DNA of 64,000 nt. Source: Undaria pinnatifida (Eukaryota; Sar; Phaeophyceae; Laminariales; Alariaceae). Of this stretch, positions 10,901 to 19,970 are shown piece by piece; within the stretch, counting starts at the first letter, position 1; every line of letters starts with the position of its first letter. Location: NCBI GenBank assembly GCA_012845835.1, contig JABAKD010000019.1, positions 11,155,344 through 11,219,343 on the forward strand, given 5' to 3'. The notes under the pieces are model-generated. The model did no database searches, was not told the DNA's origin, and worked only from the letters and a program-made list of their open reading frames with translations. The position numbers and the translations under genes are program-made.

Positions 10901-13900
10901 ATTAATTGGAACGGCCGGTCCCCTGAGATTGCCGCGGGAAAGTCTGGAAAAGCCAAGACTCTGGGGCTCGATAGTTGTTCTAGCAAGGTCTGCACGATCT
11001 GAGTGTGTTCCGCTGTGAACTCAAAACGGGCCCCCTTCTTCAGTAGTGCATTCAGCGTTTTCGTTTCCGCGGCCATTTTTGGCAAAAATTTCCTGTAGTA
11101 ACTCACTGCTCCCATCAGTGAGCGCAGCTGACTGACGTTTGTAGGCATCGGCATTTTTAGTAATGCTTCTACTTTTCCGGGGTCTGGCGCGATGCCTTCG
11201 GCTGTTATCCGGTGGCTTAAAAACTTCACCACTTTGACTCCGAGGTGCGCCTTCTTTGGTGCTAGTTTCAAATTAAAATTAGTGAGTCGTTCCAAGAACT
11301 TCCGGAGATCGTTGACATGTTCACCCCCATTTTTGGAAAAGCAGACGATGTCATCAATGAATAAACGTACCCGCTCCAAACCCTCGCACACGCGGAGCAT
11401 GATAGACTGAAACCACCCTGGGCTAGACGCAAGTCCCATCGGCATAACTGTCCACTCCCAGTTTCCGGATTGAGTGCATACCGCAGTCAGGGGGATGGAG
11501 TCTTCGTGTATGGAGCACTGAAAAAAACCGCTGACCAGGTCCATCGTACTAAAAACCTGGGCACCACCGAGATCAGCTAGTAGGTCATCTACCGTTGGCA
11601 ACGGCAAGACCGGTATAACTGATTGTTCGTTGAGCCGCTTGTAGTTGCACGTTATCCTAATCCTACCGTCCGATTTCGCGATTACGACTAATGGGGAGCT
11701 CCAGTTCGAATACGACCGGCGTAGGATTCCGGCTAAGACTAGTTTGTCGATTTCAGTTTGCACCTTTGCCGCCAGTACCGGAGAGTGGCGGTATGGTCGC
11801 TGCTTGACTGGCCGTGCATCGTTCTTCAGTAGTATGCGGAATGGATCTACGGTGACGTGACCTAGGTCTGTACTGTGACGCGAGAAACGATGTTCGTATG
11901 TACACAGCAGGTCTCCGAGAGTATCGATATTGGCCTCCGTCCATAACGCCTTATCAAAATCGAATTGAATGTCGTGCAAGTGTGGTGGCACCCGTTTCCA
12001 CAGACGTATGAAAGCTGCGCGTTGCTTCTCGTCTAAGGCTTCTAGCACTGCTTCAGGGGGCTCGCGAGGTGCTTCAGGTGCCCTATCGGCCGCGTCCACC
12101 GCATTAACCGTTTCTAGAGGTGTGGTAATGAACTGCGCTTTGGCTAGGTCACTTTTTATCAGGGGCGCGCCCCCTGTTCCCAGTTTCATGCCCGGCTGCA
12201 TTAAACAGGGTTGCTCTCCCGTATGGCTGAAAGGAATTTCTGAGGTGCCGGCCTCAACTACTGCTTCCCGGGGTAACCAGCCTTTGTTGAATCGTATGTA
12301 ATACATCCCGTCGGCCGCCTTCGTGCCGTCTGTATTAGTGATATCGATTTTAACCCATGACACAGCGTTTGGAATTCTGCTCCGCTTTCCCGCAAAGCGG
12401 GCAACAACGGCCGTGCTACTGCTGGGTTCTACTAGCCCGACTGCATTGTTGACCCAATCTGAATAACGTTGGGCATTTTCGGCATTCCTCTGTTCGCGCG
12501 CGGTAAATGTTAACACTGTTTCGTTTTCATTGATGTCCACGTACTTTCGTATCGGGAAATCCGCCCATCCATCACGTCCGATCAATATAGCGTGCGTCAT
12601 GGCGTCGTCGGGTACTACGTGCGCATGCACCGCCAAGCAAACCGTCGGCACGCGTCCCCCCCCCGAGACGATTCCCCCTTCCCCTCCCATCTGTATGTTT
12701 AGCCGTACGCTGCTGGATGTGATCAGTGGGATACCATGGAAGCCCCCCCATTTCCTTTCTGGTGTCTTTGACCACCCATTCTGTGACGCAGACCCACATG
12801 CCAGCATGCGCTCCCATACCTTGCTTTGAATAAAGGTGGACGGGCTCCCGGTGTCCAGTAGTACCGTGCACGCATGCGTCCGCGTGGCCTTGGATCCCCC
12901 GAAGATGTGCGCTCGAGCCGTGTGTCGCCACCTGTCCAGCGTTACTCTTCCCCCAACCGCTCGCGTGAACTCCGGCAGGTAGTCCGCCCGCTCTCCGGTT
13001 GCGATATCCACCTCGCACGGTGGGAAGACAGCGGGATGCTCGTTATCATGCTGGGGCTCGAGTACGTATATGCTGTCCGGCATACCTGGCGTGTTCGAAA
13101 AATCTCCGCTCTGAACACGACTACTACCATTATGGCTCAGTGCATTTGAGGTCGTGTTGGATACATCAACACATTCATCTCGCTCAAATATGGTCGGCAT
13201 AATATCTACGTTTGTACATTGTTTCACTCGTGAGTGCTGTACCTTCCTCCGGGTGTTGCCACCTTTACCGTTACCGTTCAGTGTATGATTTGCCACTGTC
13301 GGCGGGGAAAACACGCGATCTTTGCTAGGTGGGCCAGATGTCGCTCCCCGATTCCAACCTCCCCGAGCTCTAAAATTACTACCTGTGGGGGGTATCTCTG
13401 ACTTCAAGTGATCAATTGAAGCGGGCCCGCTCATGACCCCGTTGGCGTGGTGCAGTGACTCATATATGGTTTGACCACTCTCCAACACACTCAACGATTT
13501 CTCGTTGCTACGAACTAGTGATTTTCTCGGTAGCTTATCCCGAGTCCGTACACTGTCCGGACGGCCTAGCCCGCTCGCTTCTCTACAATAAGCGGCGGAA
13601 CTTGTGCAAAGTGATGGTACCATGTTGGCTGCGCGCAATCGGACGGCGGGGTAATTACTTCCGCTCGCTCCGGAGAGACGACTACCGACTACACCCCCAC
13701 TCTTACCGCTTATAGGCAGATCGTATCCTGCCTCTTGGCCTGGAACCGTGTTGTGCACCACGATTCCCGCCGAACTCTTCCGTGCATCCTGCGATTGGAG
13801 GGCCACCCCTCCGTTTCCGGTCTCCTTTGATCCGGATTTACCTGTATTCGCATACGAGCGCAACAACGGGGGCCGTGGTGCTACCGGCAAGTCGGCCCAC

Positions 13901-13914
13901 TTACCGCCGCCTCC
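7981..13914 (-). CDS. pol: gypsy pol: protease, reverse transcriptase, RNase H, integrase, chromodomain
   Basis: This polyprotein copies element RNA into DNA and inserts it. The frame opens directly after the gag UGA; residues below are counted from 13890. Aspartic protease motif LLDTGSPSTF lies near 345. RT spans about 690-870 with FIDD as the catalytic box near 843, a variant of the usual YxDD. RNase H follows with TDASVDGLG near 1000 and SDHQPL. Integrase has a HX3H...CYTC zinc domain near 1417 and DDE residues in FDLLGPLP (~1484), SDRGTEF (~1547) and ERLNH (~1583). A chromodomain-like YYTYWDEVERPTWEHEEDL lies near 1880, typical of chromoviruses that target chromatin. No stop or frameshift interrupts about 1,970 codons, so it may be active. 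There is no ATG at its beginning, consistent with expression as a gag-pol fusion. Confidence 0.95.
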   Translation of the reverse strand, partial: GGGGKWADLPVAPRPPLLRSYANTGKSGSKETGNGGVALQSQDARKSSAGIVVHNTVPGQEAGYDLPISGKSGGVVGSRLSGASGSNYPAVRLRAANMVPSLCTSSAAYCREASGLGRPDSVRTRDKLPRKSLVRSNEKSLSVLESGQTIYESLHHANGVMSGPASIDHLKSEIPPTGSNFRARGGWNRGATSGPPSKDRVFSPPTVANHTLNGNGKGGNTRRKVQHSRVKQCTNVDIMPTIFERDECVDVSNTTSNALSHNGSSRVQSGDFSNTPGMPDSIYVLEPQHDNEHPAVFPPCEVDIATGERADYLPEFTRAVGGRVTLDRWRHTARAHIFGGSKATRTHACTVLLDTGSPSTFIQSKVWERMLACGSASQNGWSKTPERKWGGFHGIPLITSSSVRLNIQMGGEGGIVSGGGRVPTVCLAVHAHVVPDDAMTHAILIGRDGWADFPIRKYVDINENETVLTFTAREQRNAENAQRYSDWVNNAVGLVEPSSSTAVVARFAGKRSRIPNAVSWVKIDITNTDGTKAADGMYYIRFNKGWLPREAVVEAGTSEIPFSHTGEQPCLMQPGMKLGTGGAPLIKSDLAKAQFITTPLETVNAVDAADRAPEAPREPPEAVLEALDEKQRAAFIRLWKRVPPHLHDIQFDFDKALWTEANIDTLGDLLCTYEHRFSRHSTDLGHVTVDPFRILLKNDARPVKQRPYRHSPVLAAKVQTEIDKLVLAGILRRSYSNWSSPLVVIAKSDGRIRITCNYKRLNEQSVIPVLPLPTVDDLLADLGGAQVFSTMDLVSGFFQCSIHEDSIPLTAVCTQSGNWEWTVMPMGLASSPGWFQSIMLRVCEGLERVRLFIDDIVCFSKNGGEHVNDLRKFLERLTNFNLKLAPKKAHLGVKVVKFLSHRITAEGIAPDPGKVEALLKMPMPTNVSQLRSLMGAVSYYRKFLPKMAAETKTLNALLKKGARFEFTAEHTQIVQTLLEQLSSPRVLAFPDFPAAISGDRPFQLITDASVDGLGAVVEQEQRDGTTRPICFLSRATLPNEKNWSATELECAAIVWAVKKNRQLFYGIPFVVISDHQPLKNLESLATKVNRVQRWYDFLSAYTYKLVYRPGKLNGNADLMSRLPLPATEDALDAKLRLTDPTDIDVYFIGASGVQPRLRGRAGTFLGGLAMPAGDHSEGGKKEHRPAPPTTDEQARLSWQRLQRDRKCKQNQTRPPEGPRVYAVPDDSPLTYPDESSVVRGQLEPGLMLHACPMTKEGRELLGSRSKQDVAVINPGEGGDSAGAGAEAGQIDAGLLEIPEEEFNSEAACEFGENPCQKTVKDWAAAQGKDDTARVVMTCLANGTPSSDITGDGLNPTVDVQEVKRLVAQGELMELPNSDKLLVRRPSRVPADRPNRHPGQYERLLGDEPVRTYVPLLLRPWVMDCAHKEAVHLGEKVTLGLLQLFYWWIGMAESVKWWIRRCYTCQARKSTRQTVRWPLISLPLPNRPGQMVAFDLLGPLPTTAKGNAYVFLVVDLFSRHAEAYAITKEEKTTEGCAARLVHDYIPRWGCPHTFLSDRGTEFVSVVCGGVFKMLGSVKKYTSSYHPQTNGMVERLNHTLCQMLAYLIADDQKNRDEMLLHAIAAHNNNVSRGTGLAPNEVHIGRYPRLPMTILEGSGVKGHQSEKRDHLDYLGLMRDRQVRAYNLVREEDRLTKAKHQAANDEIEQIMNNKTRFETGDWVWVYDDHSTITGGGKHVIKPAEGSSNVKAFALVSKLANCWTGPYKVLLVGPDKMADGREVGPKLLLSDIKADEPGHRGINARVSVHRCKKCFNPHGGETAPRFLPWAMSNYVLNKYSEISPPFHLTTDDVTAELDTHRVTPRKLSKHRLTRGLGGKIAVQYYTYWDEVERPTWEHEEDLTQYGNLVMRYWAGEPVQVRGDNTKYRRYRVQVAKRAIAREKGERHVPTGYMVCCDVRARPSLYSPDIVGSYIYFKTTHAG

Positions 13915-13917
13915 TCA
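13868..13917 (-). promoter_or_regulatory. candidate UGA readthrough site between gag and pol
   Basis: Gag ends in TGA at 13915-13917 and pol continues in the same frame with GGA GGC GGC. From 16 bases after the stop, GGGCCG (13893-13898) can pair perfectly with CGGCCC (13870-13875) across a 17-base loop. A stop followed by a G-rich spacer and downstream structure is the arrangement seen in gammaretroviral stop-codon suppression. Frameshift signals are not needed. Readthrough is inferred, not shown. Confidence 0.6.
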
Positions 13918-16900
13918 GTTGTTTCTACGCGTCCTACGGTTCTCGTGCCATTGGCACAACCGCTGCTGCCACCTGCGCCACCGTGTCATTACCTCTGCTG
14001 GTGTCCCCTCGCCCACCGCTGGGTGAATTATGTTCGATCGATTAATGTATGCAGCTGGACAGTTGCGGGCAAAATGGGTATCGTCCCCACAGTTTAAGCA
14101 GCGTGGACCAAAAGCTCTGCGAGCAGCATCTTTAGACTCGCGGTCTGCATAGTGGATGTAAAAGGGTGGCTCATCATTATTTTTTCCGAAGCCTCCTTGC
14201 TTCTGCATGATAGTGTACACCTTGCGAAATTCTGCTTCCTCATCCTCGAAGTCAGCCTCGCTTTGATCCACCGCCATGACTCCCCCTAACTTTTGGCTGC
14301 CGTAGGTTTGTGGGTATGTCCTGCTTCTCATTACCATCTGACTATCCCCCCCCCGGATACGAGTCGAGTGGCTCGCTACCGTCTGGTTTAGTGACAGGTC
14401 ATCCAGCGCGGCCAGAAGTTCGTCTACATCTGAGAATGGTACCGTGCGCATATTTCGGCCCGAAAAGATCTGTGCGCTCAGGGACGCGAACTGGTCATCT
14501 ATGCTAGTCTTAATAGCAAGCTGCATGGTTCCGTCGTCAGGTACGACTTGGCCCGAACACCTGACATTGGACACTAACAGTCGTAGCTCTCCCTGGTACA
14601 CCGAGAAGGGCGTTCCATGCGGAACTACTAGATTTTGTAGGGCCTGCATTACGGTGGCCGGAGAGGCCCGGCTCAAACCCCGACACAACGCACGCAATAT
14701 GTGATCAAACACTTCCTGACCGTTCTGACCCGCATCCAGTAGCTTGCCACCCTGTGCAAACGCGTCCGTGACCAGAGTCTTCATCGGGGCCGCCTGCGCA
14801 GAAGACGCGCGCACGGAACGGAGGACATGTCGCTCTAAAACTTTTTTCCAGCCTCTGGTCCAGGCGTCCGATTCCGTATCATCGCACGCTACCCGTACAC
14901 TCTCAATGGCATTTCGCAAGGCGGACGTGAAGTGTACGAGTTCTGGTACGTTGTGGTCAGAAGAAAAAGGGATGCAGGGTAGAGCGATCAAGACATTGGT
15001 GTCAAAACGGGCATATGCACGTTTGATGCTGTGAGTGTTAGTCGCGCTGTCCCCCCCCCTCCCGCCGTTTCTAACTGTCGCGCGCCCGTCAGTAGTCGTG
15101 GTGGATGCGTGTCTATCGCGCTGACCCTCCTCGTCACTAAGACTTGACTCTACCTCGTACCTGTTACGACTCCGGTGGTTGCTGTTGTCACGATGTCCGC
15201 CCCTCTGGCCGTGAAAGCCGCCGCCCCCACTATTTCCGCGTCCGCCCCATCCACTGCCACCGCGACCCCCGTCCTGCTGCTGGGCTTTGTTGTGACCATG
15301 GTGTCCCTCCTCGCGATGGCCACCGTCCCCCCCGTTCCCCCCGATGCCCCCGCCACCCGTGCCAGCGACGTCCCCAGGGTCGCCTCCTCCCCGTCCGTGG
15401 TACTGCCTGGCGTCCCCGCCCTCGGCGCTATACCCGCTGCGACCGCCTCCAGGACCGATGCTCGGGTCGCCACCGCCGCGACTTCCGACGCCCCCTCGGT
15501 TGGTCCCGATTCCCTCGCCAACCGTGTCGGGGGTGCACTCCAGACCTAAAAACTCTTCGATGACGAAGCGCGAGGAACCTGGATACAGCCGCTGCAGTTC
15601 TTGGAAAGCTTCGAACTTTGAGAGGTTGACCCCGCTCTCGCCCATGACGGCTCCGACCGTGGGCGCACGCGGCCCCCGGCTTAGGGTAACCGTGAGCGTC
15701 GGGTTCTCGGGGTCATACGGTTCGGGTGTCGCCTTGGGGAGGCGGCTATCATCTTCCAGTACGAGGGAAGCGCGAGACTGCTCTCGTTCCACCCGTCGCC
15801 TTGTTAGCAGGTCTTCGGTCTCACGGGTCTTCTGCCTCTCGAGCTTGACCCCCCGCTCCGCTTCTGCCGACGTTTCGTTGCTGGCCAGAATTTCCTCCTC
15901 GATTGCTGCAATTGCTGAGTTGTACTCCGATTCCATTTTCCTCCGTTCCACGCGGATGGCGTCGAGGCGTTCTTGGGCAGCGTGGCGCACCACCCGTTGC
16001 TGCTCGACGACTCGGAGGTGCTCCTCCCCTTTTCTTGCAGACTCGTCCCTTTGGTTACGGAGAACGTCCGTCTCCTCCTTATTCTGCTTATAATCCCTTT
16101 CCGCCGGGGTGGGCTTCTTGGGGATCATCCCTGCTCGTGGTTTCTGCGGGAACGATTTTAAGGGGGCAGGGTCGGCGGGGGTAGGGTCAGCGAGTGCTGC
16201 AAACCGGTTGCCCCAAATTCCTGGATGGTATGCGAGTTCTGCTTGGGTGGCAGCAGAGGGGCGAGCAGGCGCAAGCGGGGTGACCTCGTTGATTAATTCG
16301 TCTTCGATGGATGCAGCAAATTCGGCGTCACGTTCTACGTCTTGGTGTGTCCGGGCAGTCGCCTGTGCGACCCGCTCATACTCTTCTTCCTGCAGTTTTT
16401 TCGCCAGTTTTACATCCTCATGGTACATAGGGGAGCGGGAAGGGACAACGCGCGCATACGCCTCTACCGGTGGCCGGGCTCCGATGGGAACTATCGCCCC
16501 CCCGGGTCCCGCGGCAGTTGCTACACATAGGCCCGACGAAAGGGGTGCAATACCAAGCGCCATACATTTTTCCTCGAAAGTTAAGCCCTCTCCCAATGTC
16601 GTCACAGAAGCAATCATTTCCAATCGTACCTTGGCTTCCTGGTCTTCGTGGAATGACGGGATGTTGGGGAGCTCGGGAGACGGCTCCTCGTCGTCGCTGC
16701 TCCTTTTCCCCGTCACACACTTTCCTTTGACAGCAGAGGCGGGGAAGGTCTCCGCGGCTTTACGAACGGCGGCTGCATACGTGAGGCCGGGGTGGGCAAC
16801 AGCGGTAGACAAGGACGAGGAGGGACGGAAAGGCATGGGCGGGGGGGAACGGAAAGGAACATCCTCAGCTCGCGATTTCGCCGAAACTTCTCCCCTATCA

Positions 16901-17373
16901 GTCTCATCATACCCGTCGATTTGGTGATTCGACCCTGCCTCCGACACCGTGGACGTCTCCTCTCTGCCCTCTTGCTCCCTCGAAGCGATCCGCTCAACCC
17001 TCGGCCCGCTCGTAGAGAGCGCGGGGTACGGAAACGCCACAACTACGATCGGAGGAACCACCGGGCCGCCTGCACTCGGAACCTGAAGCTCATCCTCCCG
17101 CGGACCACTCTTAGGGAGTGCGGGGCTACCGTGACCTGCCCGCGGCCCTCTGTTGCTCAGAGCGGGGTCCTCCTCCTTCATCGCGGTGGTGGAAGAGCTA
17201 CTAGCCCCCCCACCGGTGAGTGCATCGGTCGCACCAGCACCCGTCGCACGTGCTGCCCTAGCTTGATCCTGGCCTACACGCTGCGAGCGCCGTACGGGGT
17301 TCGCCTGTGAGCTCGCGCCCACCGAACCCTCCCTCCTCACTCCCTCTTGTTCACCTGACTTTTTCGGACCCAT
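13915..17373 (-). CDS. gag: gypsy gag: capsid and nucleocapsid
   Basis: This 1,152-residue protein would form the element's particle and bind its RNA. It starts at an ATG (17373), 50 bases downstream of the primer-binding site. The N-terminal third is Pro/Ser-rich and low complexity, followed by a coiled-coil-prone Glu/Arg/Lys region (about residues 430-560). A Gly/Arg-rich RGG-like segment covers about 630-760, and a capsid-like region about 800-1000. A CX2CX4HX4C zinc knuckle, CLNCGDDTHFARNC, lies near 1091. Gag is much longer than the usual 300-500 residues, mostly because of the disordered N-terminus and the RGG block. Confidence 0.9.
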   Translation of the reverse strand: MGPKKSGEQEGVRREGSVGASSQANPVRRSQRVGQDQARAARATGAGATDALTGGGASSSSTTAMKEEDPALSNRGPRAGHGSPALPKSGPREDELQVPSAGGPVVPPIVVVAFPYPALSTSGPRVERIASREQEGREETSTVSEAGSNHQIDGYDETDRGEVSAKSRAEDVPFRSPPPMPFRPSSSLSTAVAHPGLTYAAAVRKAAETFPASAVKGKCVTGKRSSDDEEPSPELPNIPSFHEDQEAKVRLEMIASVTTLGEGLTFEEKCMALGIAPLSSGLCVATAAGPGGAIVPIGARPPVEAYARVVPSRSPMYHEDVKLAKKLQEEEYERVAQATARTHQDVERDAEFAASIEDELINEVTPLAPARPSAATQAELAYHPGIWGNRFAALADPTPADPAPLKSFPQKPRAGMIPKKPTPAERDYKQNKEETDVLRNQRDESARKGEEHLRVVEQQRVVRHAAQERLDAIRVERRKMESEYNSAIAAIEEEILASNETSAEAERGVKLERQKTRETEDLLTRRRVEREQSRASLVLEDDSRLPKATPEPYDPENPTLTVTLSRGPRAPTVGAVMGESGVNLSKFEAFQELQRLYPGSSRFVIEEFLGLECTPDTVGEGIGTNRGGVGSRGGGDPSIGPGGGRSGYSAEGGDARQYHGRGGGDPGDVAGTGGGGIGGNGGDGGHREEGHHGHNKAQQQDGGRGGSGWGGRGNSGGGGFHGQRGGHRDNSNHRSRNRYEVESSLSDEEGQRDRHASTTTTDGRATVRNGGRGGDSATNTHSIKRAYARFDTNVLIALPCIPFSSDHNVPELVHFTSALRNAIESVRVACDDTESDAWTRGWKKVLERHVLRSVRASSAQAAPMKTLVTDAFAQGGKLLDAGQNGQEVFDHILRALCRGLSRASPATVMQALQNLVVPHGTPFSVYQGELRLLVSNVRCSGQVVPDDGTMQLAIKTSIDDQFASLSAQIFSGRNMRTVPFSDVDELLAALDDLSLNQTVASHSTRIRGGDSQMVMRSRTYPQTYGSQKLGGVMAVDQSEADFEDEEAEFRKVYTIMQKQGGFGKNNDEPPFYIHYADRESKDAARRAFGPRCLNCGDDTHFARNCPAAYINRSNIIHPAVGEGTPAEVMTRWRRWQQRLCQWHENRRTRRNN

Positions 17374-17422
17374 CTTCTTCCTGCTGTTCTCCCAAGCTTC
17401 CTGGTGGGCGCGAGCTAGTCTT

Positions 17423-17440
17423 GTCCTGCCGACGACGCCA
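17423..17440 (-). promoter_or_regulatory. gypsy primer-binding site
   Basis: Reading on the minus strand, TGGCGTCGTCGGCAGGAC follows the 5' LTR after one base. It would pair with a tRNA 3' end that has G before CCA, as eukaryotic tRNA-Asn and tRNA-Asp do (inference). The same core is found in both TRIM families in this window. Confidence 0.8.
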
Positions 17441-17441
17441 C

Positions 17442-18014
17442 TCTAAGGATAAGAGACCTTGGTAGTCTCCTTCGCCCTTGAGACTGATGGGGATGCCTTC
17501 AGATGTTTAGTTGGTTCGGAAAGACGTAGGCAGTGGTCCGGTTCAAGGAGGTGAAAGAAGTGGAAAAAGTGTTTTATTATCCCCAGCCTGGTGGGAAACA
17601 AGGCGGAAACCGAGCACTGAAGTGGTGGGGCTCTAGCACTTTTCATACGCTTTGCAAGCACTCAAGTAATGGGACTCGAGCAGTTCCCCAAATATCTGCC
17701 TACGTCTGCACTCAATCATCACTCAACTACAGCAGTAGTATGTTCCTGTGCGATGGCTGCTATGATTGCCTACCAGTATGTCCCTAGTAGTGGTCTTTTA
17801 CTCTACACTACGAAGTCGTCTCTACTCCTGTGTCTGGTCCTACAGCAGTAGTCCTACGGCAGTACACGTTAGCTTCTCTTACCGCATCTGGCCGGCCAGC
17901 GTCAGTCTCCATGTGGCCCCCGGTGGCCATGGTCTGCTTACTGGAGACTGCCCCATCCCCCAGTCCCGAACTCCCAAATGCCTCGCAATTGTGCTGAAAC
18001 CCAATCTCACCACA
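17442..18014 (-). repeat. gypsy 5' LTR (short form)
   Basis: The same termini as the 3' LTR on the minus strand (TGTGGTGAG to CTTATCCTTAGA), but shorter by about 100 bp at GGGGCTC/TAGCAC (about 17634). It should contain the element promoter. Confidence 0.92.
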
Positions 18015-18087
18015 CTCTCCGTCAGGAGTGCGTTGTTTATGAATGCGGTTTGAATTCGGGGTCCGGGGATGGGCAGCGCTCGTTTGA

Positions 18088-18515
18088 ATTATTGAGCCGA
18101 CGCGAGCACCGCGGCAGCCAGTCTCGTCTACCGCCCCAGCGGCACGTGAGAGATACGACGCCCACGCGTACGCTGGAGTAGAAGAGAACGAGTTACCTCA
18201 GGGGTTGCTGGTGGAGTATTTCTGGTACAACAGCAGCTCAGCAGTAGTTCGTGACTTCACGTCAACTGTGTACTCGATCTTTCCTGCGAGTAACATCAAG
18301 ATCAATCTGGTAAGAATTTCGCAGAGACGCATCAAGTTTTAAATATAAGAAACGTTGGTATATTAATAGTAAATTAAAAACGGTTCATATAATTTCGGAC
18401 GTGGTATTTAGAAGGCATAGATAGTCCAAGGACGGTTTTTATATAAATATGAATACCTAAACGGCGATTATATTTTCAGACAGAGTGGGATGAAAAAGGA
18501 GGCGCTCAAGCATGA
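18088..18515 (+). CDS. 3' end of an unrecognised spliced gene beside the gypsy insertion
   Basis: A frame with no ATG is open from 18088 to 18309 (74 codons, including LLVEYFWYNSSSAVV). It meets a CTG/GTAAGA donor at 18310. A TATTTTCAG acceptor at 18479 leads, in phase 0, to a 12-codon terminal exon (18480-18515) ending GGAQA and TGA. The 170-bp intron is AT-rich. The upstream boundary is unknown, and the gypsy element begins only 70 bp to the left, so the insertion may have cut this gene or its 5' region. I recognise no family. Confidence 0.4.
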
Positions 18516-19236
18516 CTCCACGAACCGGCATGATGACCAGACCCCTCCTCGAGGAAGCTGTGAGCGCTGCGAGGCGTCGGGCAAAGGAATCCCTGGCTGC
18601 GCTGAGTGAGCCACGACAGACACGCAGTAGTTGTCAGGCCTGCTGGTGTGCCGCAGAAAAGAGTACAGCGCGCCTATTGCTTTCAAGGTAGCCTCACGTC
18701 CGCACTGATATCGCGACAACTCGAACAACTGCAACAACGCAACAACTCAAGCCTTAGTCTATGTACGAGGTACGTGGTTTACCACTCGGGATTTGGTTTA
18801 CTGGAAAACTCCGGGATTGCCGCTCGTTGGGAAGGACGGGGCACCGGCGTTTCCTTTGCCCCAGGTACTCTGTGTATGGGCCTACGTGAGGTTCGACGTT
18901 GTGGGTTTGAATTTTTCGTTTGGGCGTGAAAATGTGGTCGTGTTTGCTTACGGCTGAGAGAGGCCACTGTGTATGCTACCCCGATGTTGGCCATAGAGCT
19001 TGATGTATACAAGATTCGCCTACAGTAGTGGTAAGAACTGTGTCCACTGCACGTGGAGACGAATGTTGGCCTGACAATTTCCAAGATGGAAAATCCACCG
19101 AAGACTGATTCTCGATAGCCCCCCCCGAAACCAGCGATTTTCTTTAACGAACGTTTCATCATCATGGCTGCTCGACACAAGGAAGTAGTCTAGACTATAC
19201 TATTGAAAGAAAAGTATCCATATATAAAACTATATA
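18516..19236. other. no gene recognised
   Basis: A short plus-strand frame (18606-18929) and a minus-strand frame (18779-19180) overlap, but neither has a recognisable motif or splice support. The right end is AT-rich with tandem TATATAAAACTA just before duplication copy 2. Confidence 0.4.
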
Positions 19237-19578
19237 TAAAACTATATACCTAGACCTCGCCCCCCTCGGAGGTCTCGCTCGGCATATCCTCCCCCCTCTC
19301 AGCCCTTCTCAGCCCGTAATTGCCGAAAAGAAAATTAGTTGCTGGGGAAAAGAACCGTCCCGAAGTTCCTTGCCTTCCTTGCTTTCCCTAGTCTCATTCT
19401 TACTTAGCTCTCATTCTCTGATCTTTACTGCTTGCTCTCTGATATTTTATTTTGCTTTTTCAGCAACTTCTTTTTTGTACTTTTATTTGGTTGGCCAATT
19501 GCTGGCTGTTGAGAGGGAATTGCCGTTGACGGCTGCAAACAACTTGAATTTGAAATTTGCCGGATCGGCAATAACAAT

Positions 19579-19970
19579 TTGAAGTTGAAATTTGCGAAGC
19601 GGACCAAGGCTAGTGCGGGAGGAGGCTCCGCCAACAGTGGGGGTGGTGGAGGTTCAGGATCAGGCGTGTGGAAGCTGGTCGGGCAAGAACGGGACTCAGC
19701 TTCTTCTGGCAATCCTGATTGGCCGTGCCCGAGCAAGGGTTGTGACGGCTTCCTCATCGCACGAAAAAAGAAAAACAGGAGTTCCCAGTACGCTGTCTGC
19801 GACACCTGCAGGAGTGACGAGCCTTCCACGTGCCAAGCTTTTCATAACCTTAACAAGAAGCACCGGGGAAGCGGCGACAACCCTCGTGTGTGTGACTTGG
19901 TGTGACGCGGACACCTGTGATTCACCTTCGATCGGCGTCCCTAACGAAGGAGCTGAGAGCTTGACGAAAC
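19579..19970 (+). pseudogene. zinc-finger protein, exon 1 (copy 2), frameshifted
   Basis: Same Gly/Ser linker and CX4C, CX2C cluster as copy 1, with Glu to Lys, His to Tyr and Trp to Arg changes. An extra T at about 19897-19898 (GACTTGGTGTGACG against the inferred GACTGGTGTGACG) ends the finger frame after VCDLV. Downstream codons CDADTCDSPSIG remain readable in another frame up to the GTGAGT donor at 19971. Together with copy 1, both paralogues are broken at the same codon by different lesions. Confidence 0.5.

Larger units (their letters stand above)
6475..18014 (-). mobile_element. near-intact Ty3/gypsy (chromovirus-like) LTR retrotransposon
   Basis: The element reads right to left: 5' LTR (17442-18014), primer-binding site, gag, UGA, pol, 3' LTR (6475-7147). 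It is flanked by a 4-bp target duplication, CTCT (6471-6474 and 18015-18018). Both large frames are uninterrupted. The LTRs differ by only a few substitutions plus one ~100-bp length difference, which indicates a recent insertion. Order protease-RT-RNase H-integrase-chromodomain places it in the Ty3/gypsy group. Confidence 0.95.

Noticed and set aside
15344-16093. Long plus-strand ORF (249 codons)
   Set aside because: It lies antisense inside gypsy gag, whose minus-strand frame is intact and has a zinc knuckle.
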